Assembly (NCBI RefSeq): GCF_003789055.1
Contig: NZ_ML119082.1
Location: 541,130 to 605,129 of the forward strand
Length of the DNA stretch: 64,000 nt
Source: Histidinibacterium lentulum
GTDB lineage: Bacteria > Pseudomonadota > Alphaproteobacteria > Rhodobacterales > Rhodobacteraceae
Direction of reading: 5' to 3'
Shown one piece after another: positions 41,005 through 49,284 of this stretch. The first letter of the stretch is position 1. Every line of letters starts with the position of its first letter. The notes below the pieces were generated by a model. That model was not told the origin of the DNA. It did no database searches and was given only the letters and a program-made list of their open reading frames with translations. The translations under genes were made by a program, and so were the position numbers.

Positions 41005-42129
41005 TCAGTCTTCGGGGAGGGCGGCGCGCCAGGCGGCCTCGCAGTCATAGGTGGCGAGCGGCGTGATCACGCCGGGATCGAAGGCGACGGGTCTGAGGCC
41101 CGCGGCGATCCGGTTGGGCCAGTCGGGATCGGCGAGGGCCGCCTTGGCGACGGAGACGAAATCCGCCTGACCGCGGGAGAGCACCTCCTCGGCCGTGTCC
41201 ACGTTCTCGAGCCTGCCGTTGGCGATGACGGGCACGCCCGCGTGCCGCCGGGCGAGGCCGGCGAGCGGCTGATCGGTGCCGAAGACCGGGCCGCAGCCGA
41301 GGTGGGAGCTGACATGGATGTAGCTGACGCCGGTCCGGCCGAGGGCGGAGAAGATGGTCTCGGCATCCGAGGCGCCGCCTTCCCAGACGTGATCGAAGTC
41401 GTTGACCTTCGATTGCGAGATGCGGATGCCCACGGGGAAGCCCTGCGGCACGGCGGCGCGGATCGCCTCGGCGACCTCCACGGCGAGGCGCCCGCGATTG
41501 GCCGTGCTGCCGCCATAGGCGTCGGTGCGCCGGTTCGTGTAGTCGGTCAGGAAATTGTCGATGAGATAGCCGTTGGCGCCGTGGATCTCGACGCCGTCGA
41601 AGCCCGCCTCCACCGCATGGCGCGCGGCGGTGGCGAAGCCCTCGATGACGGCGGCGATGTCCTCAGGGCTCGCGGCGCGGGGCACGGGATAGGGTCCCTG
41701 CCCGTGATAGCGGGGGGGCATCTCGCCCTTGGGCTGCACCGCCGAAGGTGCCAGGGCGGTGTCCGTGAAGCGGTTGTGCATCATTACCGCGCCGCCATGC
41801 ATGAGCTGGGCGAAGATTGGCACGCCCTCGGCATGGACCGCCTCGACCACGGGCGTCCAGGAGGCGGCCTGGTCCGGCGTGGCGAGGCCCGGCTGGTTCA
41901 GGTAGCACTGGGAATGGAGCGTGTCGGGGTAGGTGCCCTCGGTGATCAGAAGGCCGAAGCCGCCGCGGGCGTAGCGGGCGTAATGCGCCGCCATGGCGGC
42001 ATTGGCGCGCCCGTCCTCCTCGGCGCTGATGCGCGTCATGGGGGCGAGCACGATGCGGTTCTTCAGGGGCAGGCCGCCGATCTCGCCCGGCTGGAAGAGC
42101 GGCCCGGAGGCGACGCCCGCCTCAGCCAT
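41005..42129 (-). CDS. NADH:flavin oxidoreductase of the old yellow enzyme family
   Basis: A 374-residue FMN-dependent TIM-barrel enzyme. Motifs: PLKNRIVLAPMTR near residue 20, the substrate-binding His/Asn pair in EIHGANGYLIDNFL near 180 and TDYTNRRTDAYGGS directly after, and GVPVIANGRLE near 305. It reduces activated C=C bonds of enones or similar compounds; the 2,4-dienoyl-CoA reductase iron-sulfur extension is absent. It is the last gene of the minus-strand operon, overlapping the hydrolase gene by eight bases. A substrate in the same pathway as the molybdenum hydroxylase is likely. Confidence 0.87.
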   Translation of the reverse strand: MAEAGVASGPLFQPGEIGGLPLKNRIVLAPMTRISAEEDGRANAAMAAHYARYARGGFGLLITEGTYPDTLHSQCYLNQPGLATPDQAASWTPVVEAVHAEGVPIFAQLMHGGAVMMHNRFTDTALAPSAVQPKGEMPPRYHGQGPYPVPRAASPEDIAAVIEGFATAARHAVEAGFDGVEIHGANGYLIDNFLTDYTNRRTDAYGGSTANRGRLAVEVAEAIRAAVPQGFPVGIRISQSKVNDFDHVWEGGASDAETIFSALGRTGVSYIHVSSHLGCGPVFGTDQPLAGLARRHAGVPVIANGRLENVDTAEEVLSRGQADFVSVAKAALADPDWPNRIAAGLRPVAFDPGVITPLATYDCEAAWRAALPED

Positions 42130-42901
42130 CGAGGAATTCCAGCACGCCCTCGAGGAAGGCCTCGGGGGCCTGGACCTGCGGGCAGTGGCCGACGCCCGGA
42201 AGCTCGATCAGGCGCGCGCCGGGGATGCCGGTGGCGAGGGCGCGGGACAGGTCGGGGGGCGTGGTCTGGTCCTCGAGACCGACCATGACGAGGGTCGGAT
42301 GGCCGATCTGCGCCAGTCGGGGGCCGTGATCGAGCGCCACGAGCGCGCCGCAGGCATTGGCGAAGAGAGCGGGATCGGCCTTCGACAGGGCCTCGCGGCG
42401 CTCGGCGATCACCTCGGGCGCGGCCTCGATGTAGGCGGGCGGGAACATCCGGAGCATGGCGGCGTCGAGGACGGCGGACATGCCCTCGGCGGTCACCTTG
42501 GCCTGAAGACCCCGGAGCGGGACCTTGCCCGCTTCGGGAAAGCCCGGGCCGGTGTCGACGAGGATCAGCCGGTCGACGCGGGCCGCATGGTCCAGCGCCA
42601 CCGCCTGGGCGACGAAGCCGCCGTAGCCGTTGCCCAGAAGATCGACGGTCCCGAGGTCCATGGCGTCCAGAAAGCCCGCCACGAAGTCGCCGTAGGCGGC
42701 GATCTCGCTGCCGATGGGGCCGGTGCTGGCGCCGTAGCCCGGGAAATTGGGCGTGATCACGCGGCGGCCCTCGGCGAGCGGACCTGTGACGCGGTCGTAG
42801 ACGGTGCGGTCGGCCAGAAGGGTGTGCAGAAGGACCAGCGGCTTGCCGCTGCCTGCGTCCTGGTATTCGACGGTGCTGCCGTTGACGGAGACTGTGGGCA
42901 T
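42122..42901 (-). CDS. Alpha/beta hydrolase-fold protein lacking the nucleophilic serine
   Basis: A 259-residue protein resembling 3-oxoadipate enol-lactonase and other ring-cleavage hydrolases. The nucleophile-elbow motif, normally G-x-S-x-G, reads GNGYG at residues 90-94, so residue 92 is Gly (codon GGC at 42628-42626). The acid (VMVGLEDQTTP) and the histidine (ELPGVGHCP) are present. It is either a non-hydrolytic member (lyase, isomerase or binding protein) or uses another nucleophile. It sits between the Mo-hydroxylase and OYE genes and starts 12 bases after the large-subunit stop. Confidence 0.82.
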   Translation of the reverse strand: MPTVSVNGSTVEYQDAGSGKPLVLLHTLLADRTVYDRVTGPLAEGRRVITPNFPGYGASTGPIGSEIAAYGDFVAGFLDAMDLGTVDLLGNGYGGFVAQAVALDHAARVDRLILVDTGPGFPEAGKVPLRGLQAKVTAEGMSAVLDAAMLRMFPPAYIEAAPEVIAERREALSKADPALFANACGALVALDHGPRLAQIGHPTLVMVGLEDQTTPPDLSRALATGIPGARLIELPGVGHCPQVQAPEAFLEGVLEFLDG

Positions 42902-42913
42902 CTGGGGAACCTT

Positions 42914-45253
42914 TCAGGCAGGTGTGGCGGCGCGGGCGGCGTCGATCATGTCGACGACCCGTTCGGGGTTCAGCGGATAGCGGTCGACGACGACGCCGAA
43001 GGGCTGAAGCGCGTTCTCGACGGCGGCGACTATGGCAGCGATGGCGGGGATCGTGCCGCTTTCGCCCGCGCCCTTGATCCCGAGGGGATTGAGCGGCGAG
43101 GGCGTTTCGACATGGCCGATGCGGATCGGCGGGATCTCCGTCGCGGTGGGCAGGAGGTATTCGCCGAGGTTGGTGGAGACGGGCTGGCCCGCCGCGTCGT
43201 AGACCATTTCCTCGAAGAGCGCGTTGCCGATGCCGTGCACGACGCCGCCGGTGATCTGGCCGTCCACGATCTTCGGGTTGATGACGCGCCCGCAGTCGTG
43301 GACCACGATGTAGTTCAGAAGGTGCACGGCGCCGGTTTCGATATCGACCTCGACCTCGGCGACGTTGCTTCCGCTGGAATGGGGCGTGGCCCTGGCCTCG
43401 AAATAGCCCGTGGCCTCGAGCCCCGGAGACAGGCCCGCGGGGATCGGCTGGGCGATGGTGCCCGCAAGGGCGAGGGCCACCTCGCCGATCAGGATGGACT
43501 GGTTCGTGCCCGCGACCTTGACCATGCCGTCCTCGAGCACGATCCGGTCCGGTTCCACCTCGAAGAGCGCGGCGGCATAGCGGACGGCCTTGTCGTGGAC
43601 CTCGGTCGCGGCGAGATGGGCGGAGCTGCCGGCGGTGACCGCGGTGCGGCTGGCGATAGTGGCGATGCCGTAACCGAAGCTGTCGGTGTCGGCGGAGGTG
43701 ACCTTGACCTTGCCCAGCTCGACGCCGAGCTTTTCGGCCACGATCTGCGCCAGAGTGGTGGCATGGCCCTGCCCCTGGCTCGCCGCGCCCGTGGTGACGT
43801 GGACTCCGCCCTGGGCGGTGACGCGGACATGGACGCCCTCGAAGGGCCCGAGGCCCGTGTCCTCGATGAAGCTGGCGACGCCGAGGCCGAGGTAACGGCC
43901 CCGGCTGCGGGCCTCGGCCTGGCGGGCTGCGAAGCCCGCGCTGTCGGCCATTTCCAGCGCGGTGTCGAGGCAGTGCTCGTAATCGCCGCTGTCATAGGCG
44001 ACGGGGCTGCCGTCGCGGGCCTTCATGCCGGTGACATAAGGGAACTGCTCGGGCCGGATGTAGTTGCGCCGCCGCACCTCGGCGGGATCGAGGCCGAGGT
44101 TGCGGGCGATGCAGTCGATCGTCCGCTCCACCGCGAAGATCGCGTTGGGCCGGCCCGCGCCGCGCACGGGCGTGGTCGGCGTGGTGTTGGTATAGACCAC
44201 GTCGAGGGTGAGCGAGAGCGACGGCAGGGCATAGGCGCCGGGAAAGGGCGCGAGCGCCGTGGCCGCGAGGATCAGGCCGTAGGGCAGGTAGGCGCCGTTG
44301 TCGTGGGTGACATGGCCGCGGATGCCGCGCATCCGGCCGTCGGCCTCGCAGGCCACCTCGAGGCGCCAGTGCTGGTCGCGCTGGTTGGCGGTGGCGACGA
44401 AATGCTCGCGCCGGTCCTCGGCCCATTTGACGGGGCGGCCCAGCTTCATCGCCGCGACGGCGAGAACCGCCTCCTCGGGGTAGAAGACCGCCTTGGGGCC
44501 GAAGCCGCCGCCCACGTCGGGGGCCACGACGCGGAGGTCCTGCTCGTCGATCTTCAGGAGCCGCGCCAGCAGCCGCTTCACGAGGTAGGGACTTTGCGTG
44601 GCGCTGTGGACCGTCAGCTTTCCGGTCTCCGGGTCGTGCTCCGCCAGCACGGCCCGGCCCTCCATCGGATGCGCGCCGCCGCGGTGCTGCATCAGGTCGA
44701 CGGTGAAGACATGGGGCGCGTCCGTGAAGGCGGCCTCCACGTCGCCGAAGCCCACGGCGAGTTTTGCGGCGAGATTGCCTTCGGCGTCGCGGTGGGCGAC
44801 CGGAGCGCCGGGCTCCATCGCCGCGCGGCAGTCGACCACGGCGGGGATCGTGTCGTAATCGACCGCCACAAGGGCCGCGGCATCCTCGGCTATGTGGCGG
44901 CTTTCGGCGATCACCACGGCGACGGGCTCGCCGACATAGCAGACCTCGTCCTTCGCGAGGACATGCTGCACGCGATCCTGCTTGATGAGCGGCGACGGCG
45001 CCATCTGCGCCATGGGTCCGTCGGCGAGGGGGCTGCCGAGATCGGCGAGCGCCCAGGCGGCATGGACGCCCGGCAGGGCGCGGGCGGCGGACAGGTCGAT
45101 GCCGCGGATCGCGGCATGGGCATGGGCGCTGCGCACGAAGGCGGCCTGAAGCATTCCCGGGCGGCGGATGTCGTCGGTGTAGCGGCCCCTCCCCGTCAGG
45201 AGGCGCGGGTCCTCGAGGCGGCGGACATCGGCTCCGATATGACGAACGCCCAT
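42914..45253 (-). CDS. Molybdenum hydroxylase large subunit (CoxL/xanthine dehydrogenase family)
   Basis: A 779-residue molybdopterin-binding subunit. Motifs: GRGRYTDDI near residue 20, VVAPDVGGGFGPK near 265, the active-site loop VRGAGR at 363-368, GAASQGQGHATTLAQ near 500 and the catalytic Glu in KGAGESGTIPAIAA near 740. True Cu-Mo CO dehydrogenase has an AYxCSFR loop instead, so this is a form II-type hydroxylase of an unknown, probably aromatic or heterocyclic, substrate. It is the third of the three subunit genes, overlapping the Fe-S subunit stop by one base. Confidence 0.9.
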   Translation of the reverse strand: MGVRHIGADVRRLEDPRLLTGRGRYTDDIRRPGMLQAAFVRSAHAHAAIRGIDLSAARALPGVHAAWALADLGSPLADGPMAQMAPSPLIKQDRVQHVLAKDEVCYVGEPVAVVIAESRHIAEDAAALVAVDYDTIPAVVDCRAAMEPGAPVAHRDAEGNLAAKLAVGFGDVEAAFTDAPHVFTVDLMQHRGGAHPMEGRAVLAEHDPETGKLTVHSATQSPYLVKRLLARLLKIDEQDLRVVAPDVGGGFGPKAVFYPEEAVLAVAAMKLGRPVKWAEDRREHFVATANQRDQHWRLEVACEADGRMRGIRGHVTHDNGAYLPYGLILAATALAPFPGAYALPSLSLTLDVVYTNTTPTTPVRGAGRPNAIFAVERTIDCIARNLGLDPAEVRRRNYIRPEQFPYVTGMKARDGSPVAYDSGDYEHCLDTALEMADSAGFAARQAEARSRGRYLGLGVASFIEDTGLGPFEGVHVRVTAQGGVHVTTGAASQGQGHATTLAQIVAEKLGVELGKVKVTSADTDSFGYGIATIASRTAVTAGSSAHLAATEVHDKAVRYAAALFEVEPDRIVLEDGMVKVAGTNQSILIGEVALALAGTIAQPIPAGLSPGLEATGYFEARATPHSSGSNVAEVEVDIETGAVHLLNYIVVHDCGRVINPKIVDGQITGGVVHGIGNALFEEMVYDAAGQPVSTNLGEYLLPTATEIPPIRIGHVETPSPLNPLGIKGAGESGTIPAIAAIVAAVENALQPFGVVVDRYPLNPERVVDMIDAARAATPA

Positions 45254-45744
45254 CAGACAGTCTCCCCCTGGCGCATCTTCCTGGCCGCCGCCATCGCCGC
45301 GGCGAGGATCGGCTGGTAGCCCGTGCAGCGGCAGATGTTGCCCGAGAGCGCCTCCCGCAGCTCGGTTTCATCGGCGTCCGGGTGTTCCGCGAGATAGGCC
45401 TTCAGCGACATGAGCATCCCCGGCGTGCAGTAGCCGCATTGCAGGCCGTGCGCCTCGGCGAAGGCGTCCTGCAGCGGGTGCATCGGGCCTTCGGGCGGGC
45501 TCAGGCCCTCGACGGTCTCGACGGTGGCGCCGTCGGCCTGCACGGCGAGCATGAGGCAGGAGCGTACGGCCTCGCCATTCACGACGAGCGTGCAGGCGCC
45601 GCAGACGCCGTGCTCGCAGCCGAGGTGCGTCCCGGTGAGCCCGAGCTCGCTGCGGAGAAAGTCGCCGAGGTGCATCCGGACGGGAGCCTCGGCGGTGACG
45701 GTCTTGCCGTTCACGGTGAGGGTGATGCTGCGCGTGCCGTTCAT
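45253..45744 (-). CDS. Molybdenum hydroxylase (2Fe-2S) small subunit (CoxS-like)
   Basis: A 163-residue iron-sulfur subunit with both expected clusters: a plant-type ferredoxin loop (GCEHGVCGACTLVVNG, then RSC) in the N-terminal half, and a C-terminal helical domain with QCGYCTPGML and ICRCTGY. It passes electrons from the Mo centre to the FAD subunit. It overlaps the medium-subunit gene by four bases upstream (ATGA) and the large-subunit gene downstream. Confidence 0.93.
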   Translation of the reverse strand: MNGTRSITLTVNGKTVTAEAPVRMHLGDFLRSELGLTGTHLGCEHGVCGACTLVVNGEAVRSCLMLAVQADGATVETVEGLSPPEGPMHPLQDAFAEAHGLQCGYCTPGMLMSLKAYLAEHPDADETELREALSGNICRCTGYQPILAAAMAAARKMRQGETV

Positions 45745-46610
45745 TGCGTCGCCTCCGCGGCGGCCTCTGCCAGCGCACGGCGGACGAGGACGCCCGCGAG
45801 GCGCTGCCGGTAGCCGGCGCTGAAATAGGAATCCGAAAGGGCCTCGACCCCGGTTGTGGCCGCCGCGGCGGCGGCGAAGGCCGCCTCGCCGGGCTTTTCG
45901 CCCACGAGCGCCGCCTCGGCCTCGGGCACGCGCATCGGGACCTGTCCGACGCCGCCGAGCCCCACCGCCGCGCGGCGGATCGTGCCGGAGCCGTCGAGCT
46001 CCAGCAGGCATCCGGCCGAGGCGATGGCGAAATCGCCGTGACGGCGGGTGAACTCGACGAAGCCGGCGCCGGACCAGCCGGGCGAGAGCGGCAGGGCGAC
46101 CTCGACCAGCAGTTCCTCCGGCGCGATGGAGGGGAGCATGTAGGCAAGCGCCCAGTCGGCCATGGCCTGCTCGCGGCTGCCCTCGCTGCTGCGGATCGTC
46201 AGGACGGCATCGTGGAGCAGCATCACCAGCGGCAGCTCTGCCGCGGGGTCGAGATGGCAGAGACTGCCGCCCACGGTGCCGCGGCTGCGGGTCTGGAAAT
46301 GGCCGACATGGGCCAGGGCGCGCGCCGCCATCGGGCAGGCGGCGGCGACAAGGTCCGAGGCCATGATCGCCTTCTGCCGGGTCATGGCGCCGATCCGCAG
46401 AAGGCCCGCCGCGCGGTCCTCGCGGATGCCCGCGAGGCCCTCTGTGCGGTTGATGTCGATGACATGGTCCGGTTGCAGGAAGCGCATGTTCATCATGGGC
46501 ATCATCGACTGGCCCCCGGCGAGGAGCTTGGCGTCCTCGAGCGTGGCCAGAAGGCCCAGCGCCTCGTCGAGCGTGCCGGGATCGTGGTAGTGGAATGGCG
46601 CGGCCTTCAT
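45741..46610 (-). CDS. Molybdenum hydroxylase FAD-binding medium subunit (CoxM-like)
   Basis: A 289-residue FAD subunit of the vanillyl-alcohol-oxidase/CO-dehydrogenase type. It has the LLAGGQSMMPMMNMR flavin-binding stretch near residue 32 and TRGTVGGSLCHLDPAAELP near 110, and a CODH-type C-terminal domain. Order M-S-L matches known three-subunit hydroxylases. It lies 20 bases after the CoxG-like gene. Confidence 0.92.
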   Translation of the reverse strand: MKAAPFHYHDPGTLDEALGLLATLEDAKLLAGGQSMMPMMNMRFLQPDHVIDINRTEGLAGIREDRAAGLLRIGAMTRQKAIMASDLVAAACPMAARALAHVGHFQTRSRGTVGGSLCHLDPAAELPLVMLLHDAVLTIRSSEGSREQAMADWALAYMLPSIAPEELLVEVALPLSPGWSGAGFVEFTRRHGDFAIASAGCLLELDGSGTIRRAAVGLGGVGQVPMRVPEAEAALVGEKPGEAAFAAAAAATTGVEALSDSYFSAGYRQRLAGVLVRRALAEAAAEATQ

Positions 46611-46630
46611 CTGTCGTGCTTCCTTTCGGG

Positions 46631-47248
46631 TCAGCCGCGGCCCTTGCCGCCGCCCAGCCAGCGCCGGATCATCGCGCCGAGGCTGGCCATCAGCAGCGAG
46701 ATGCCGGAGACGGAATTGTCCTTCTTCTTCGGCGGGCGCGGGGCCTTTTCGGGGGCCGCCGTTCCAGTCGCCGCGTCGGGAGCGGGCGCCGGGGTGTCGC
46801 CGGCCAGTTCCTGGGCAAGGTTGTCGGCGAACTGGCCCACAAGCTGGTTCGCGATCTCCTGCATCAGGCCGCTGGCGCGGCCGTACTGGGCCACGCCGCC
46901 GCTCATCACGAGGTCTGTCACGACGGTGACGCGGGTCCCCTCCCCCTCGGGCACGAGGGAAAAGCGCGCCTCGGCCTCGGCGCCGCCGCGGCCCTTGGTG
47001 TCGGCGCCCTTCGCCTCGAGCCGCGCGGTCCGCGCCTCGTGATCCACGTCGCGGAGCCGCGCCGTGCCGTCGAAGGCGAGCGCCACCGGACCGACCTTGA
47101 CCTTCGCACGGCCCTTGAATGTCTCCGGGTCCACGATCTCGGTCAGTTCGGCCCCGGGCAGGCAGGGCGCGATCCGCTCCACGTCGAGCAGCAGCGGCCA
47201 GGCCTTTTCCGGGGGGGCCGGAACGAGGAAGGTATTCTCAAGTTGCAT
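46631..47248 (-). CDS. CoxG-like SRPBCC-domain protein with C-terminal membrane tail
   Basis: A 205-residue protein of the CoxG/SRPBCC family: MQLENTFLVPAPPEKAWPLL at the start and CLPGAEL near residue 30 are typical. The C-terminal part after residue 150 is Pro/Ala/Lys-rich and ends in a short hydrophobic segment and basic tail (LLMASLGAMIRRWLG). In CO dehydrogenase operons CoxG helps anchor the enzyme at the membrane. The maturation genes coxD, coxE and coxF are absent here. Confidence 0.85.
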   Translation of the reverse strand: MQLENTFLVPAPPEKAWPLLLDVERIAPCLPGAELTEIVDPETFKGRAKVKVGPVALAFDGTARLRDVDHEARTARLEAKGADTKGRGGAEAEARFSLVPEGEGTRVTVVTDLVMSGGVAQYGRASGLMQEIANQLVGQFADNLAQELAGDTPAPAPDAATGTAAPEKAPRPPKKKDNSVSGISLLMASLGAMIRRWLGGGKGRG

Positions 47249-47290
47249 CGGTCTCTCCTCCGCCCCGGTCGGGGCGGGTGTCTTTTCAGG

Positions 47291-48595
47291 TCAGAAGAAC
47301 AGGGACGGCAGCCATAGCGCGATGCCGGGGAAGGCTACAAGCAAGGCCACCAGCAGAAGCGACATGATGACGAAAGGCAAGGTGCCCATGAACACGTCCT
47401 TCAGCTCCACCATGTCGCCGGCCACCTGTTTCAGGATGAAGCAGTTGAAGCCCACGGGCGGTGTCACCAGCGCGATCTCCACGAGGATGACGCAGACGAC
47501 GCCGAACCAGATCGGATCGAAGCCGAGCCGCATCATCAGCGGGAAGACGAAGGGCAGCGCCAGAAGCAGCATGCCGATGGGATCGAGGATCATCCCCATC
47601 ACGAGGAACATCACGACGATGCCCAGCATGATCATGTAGGGGCTGAGCCCCGACTCCGCGATCACGTTGACGAAGCGCGGCGTCACGTCCGTCAGCACGA
47701 GAAAACTCGTGAACAGGTTCACCGTGATGAAGATCGCGAAGATCATCATCGTGATCCGGCCCGTGGCGACGGCGGCCTCCACGAGACCGGCCCAGGTCAG
47801 GCGCCGCATCAGGAGAAGCAGCAGCAGCACCGCGAAGCAGCCCGCGCCCGCGGCCTCCGACGGGGTGAAGAAGCCCGAGTAGATCCCGCCCATGACGATG
47901 CCGAAGATGATGACGATCGGCAGCAGCTTCGGCAGCGCCCTGATCCTCTCGGCCCAGGGAAAGCGGGGCCCGAGGGGGCCGTCTTCGGGGCGGAGCATGC
48001 AGCGCACCACGATGTAGACGCAGAACATTACCGACATCACGGCCGCGGGCACGATCCCGGCGAGGAAGAGCTGGCCGATCGAGCTTTCCGTCCACAGGCC
48101 GTAGAGAATCATCAGGAGGCTCGGCGGCACGAGGATCGCGAGGGTACTGGCCGAGGCGATGGTGCCCGAGGCAAGGCGCATGTTGTAGTTGTAGCGCTTC
48201 ATCTCGGGCAGGCTGAGGGTGGCGACGGTGGCCACCGAGGCCGCGCTGACGCCGGTGACCGCGCCGAAACCCGCGGAGGTGACGACGGAGGTCACGGCGA
48301 TCCCGCCGGGGACCCGGCCGAACCACTTGTAGACGACGTCGTAGAGGTCCCGGCCGATGTTTCCCACCGAGACGAGTTGCCCCATGAAGACGAAGAGCGG
48401 CACCGAGGCGAGGATGTAGTCCGTGCCCTTCGTGAAGAGCGCGTTGTAGAGCTGGATGCCCGCGCGGGTGACGTCGAAGAACAGGATGTTGCCGACGATG
48501 GCCACGGCGCCGATGGAGAAGGCCAGCGGCACCCCCAGGGCGATCAGCAGGACGACGACCGCGAGGCCGATGATTCCGAGCGTGAAGGGATCCAT
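47291..48595 (-). CDS. dctM: TRAP transporter large permease (DctM-like)
   Basis: A 434-residue membrane protein with about 12 helices and the DctM signature: FVFMGQLVSVGNIGRDLYD near residue 60, TGVSAASVATVATLSLPEM near 100, LVPPSLLMILYG near 150 and GMILDPIGMLLLALPFVFP near 330. It energises solute uptake with ion gradients. Its start overlaps the dctQ stop by one base. It lies 42 bases upstream of the CoxG-like gene in the same orientation, suggesting the transporter imports the hydroxylase substrate. Confidence 0.92.
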   Translation of the reverse strand: MDPFTLGIIGLAVVVLLIALGVPLAFSIGAVAIVGNILFFDVTRAGIQLYNALFTKGTDYILASVPLFVFMGQLVSVGNIGRDLYDVVYKWFGRVPGGIAVTSVVTSAGFGAVTGVSAASVATVATLSLPEMKRYNYNMRLASGTIASASTLAILVPPSLLMILYGLWTESSIGQLFLAGIVPAAVMSVMFCVYIVVRCMLRPEDGPLGPRFPWAERIRALPKLLPIVIIFGIVMGGIYSGFFTPSEAAGAGCFAVLLLLLLMRRLTWAGLVEAAVATGRITMMIFAIFITVNLFTSFLVLTDVTPRFVNVIAESGLSPYMIMLGIVVMFLVMGMILDPIGMLLLALPFVFPLMMRLGFDPIWFGVVCVILVEIALVTPPVGFNCFILKQVAGDMVELKDVFMGTLPFVIMSLLLVALLVAFPGIALWLPSLFF

Positions 48596-49155
48596 CAGGC
48601 GACCCGATCCTTGCGGCCGGTAAGGGCCATGTAGAGGTCCATCAGCACCGCGATTCCGAAGAGGATCGCGGAGACGCCGATCGCGATGGCGAATGGCCAG
48701 TAGGGGATGCTCAGCAGCATCGACCCCGCGTTCCGGGCGATCAGCGTCGGAACGTACTTGAAGGCCTGGTAGGCGAGCATCGCGGCGAAGACGAAGGCCG
48801 CGAGCCCTGCGAAGACGTCCACGAGCCGGCCCGCGGGGCGCGGCAGGACGCGGTAGATCATGTCCATCCGCACATGGTGACCGCCGCGCCACGAATGCGG
48901 CAGGCCGAGGAGGAACAGCAGCAGGAGGGACAGGCCGACGATGTCGTGGGCGCCGCGGATCGGCTGTCCCATTCCCATCCGCAGGATCACGTCGAGGCCG
49001 ATCACGAGCGTCATGCCCATCAGCATCACGAGCATCGACACCGTGAAGAGACCCCTGGTGAAGGAGTCGTAGTAGCGGATCAGGGCGGGGCGTTCGTCCG
49101 TCGAGGGGTCGCCGGGCGGCGGCCGGCTCACGGAGAACTCGTCAATGGAGGACAT
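48595..49155 (-). CDS. dctQ: TRAP transporter small permease (DctQ-like)
   Basis: A 186-residue protein with four predicted membrane helices, after an N-terminal cytoplasmic stretch of about 35 residues. It has the family's GMGQPIRGAHDIVGLSLL and LPHSWRGGHHVRMDMIY segments, typical of DctQ. It pairs with the DctM-like permease; the genes overlap by one base (TGATG). Confidence 0.88.
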   Translation of the reverse strand: MSSIDEFSVSRPPPGDPSTDERPALIRYYDSFTRGLFTVSMLVMLMGMTLVIGLDVILRMGMGQPIRGAHDIVGLSLLLLFLLGLPHSWRGGHHVRMDMIYRVLPRPAGRLVDVFAGLAAFVFAAMLAYQAFKYVPTLIARNAGSMLLSIPYWPFAIAIGVSAILFGIAVLMDLYMALTGRKDRVA

Positions 49156-49240
49156 CGGGTGTTTCCTGAAGGCCGGGGCCCTGCGGCGCGTGCGCGCGGG
49201 CCCGGTGGACGGTCGGGGACGGATGGGAAGACGCGGGCGC

Positions 49241-49276
49241 GACGGGCGGACCGGCGCCGGTGCCGGTCCGCCCGTC
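49241..49276 (-). other. Perfect 15-bp stem-loop between dctP and dctQ
   Basis: GACGGGCGGACCGGC (49241-49255) and its exact inverse (49262-49276) flank a six-base loop, nine bases after the dctP stop codon. No T-run follows on the minus strand. Such hairpins stabilise the upstream message or attenuate transcription, giving more binding protein than permease. Confidence 0.7.
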
Positions 49277-49284
49277 CCGTCACG

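Noticed and set aside
42914..47248. Annotation as aerobic carbon monoxide dehydrogenase
   Set aside because: The diagnostic AYxCSFR loop is absent and no maturation genes are present, so only the family-level name is supported.
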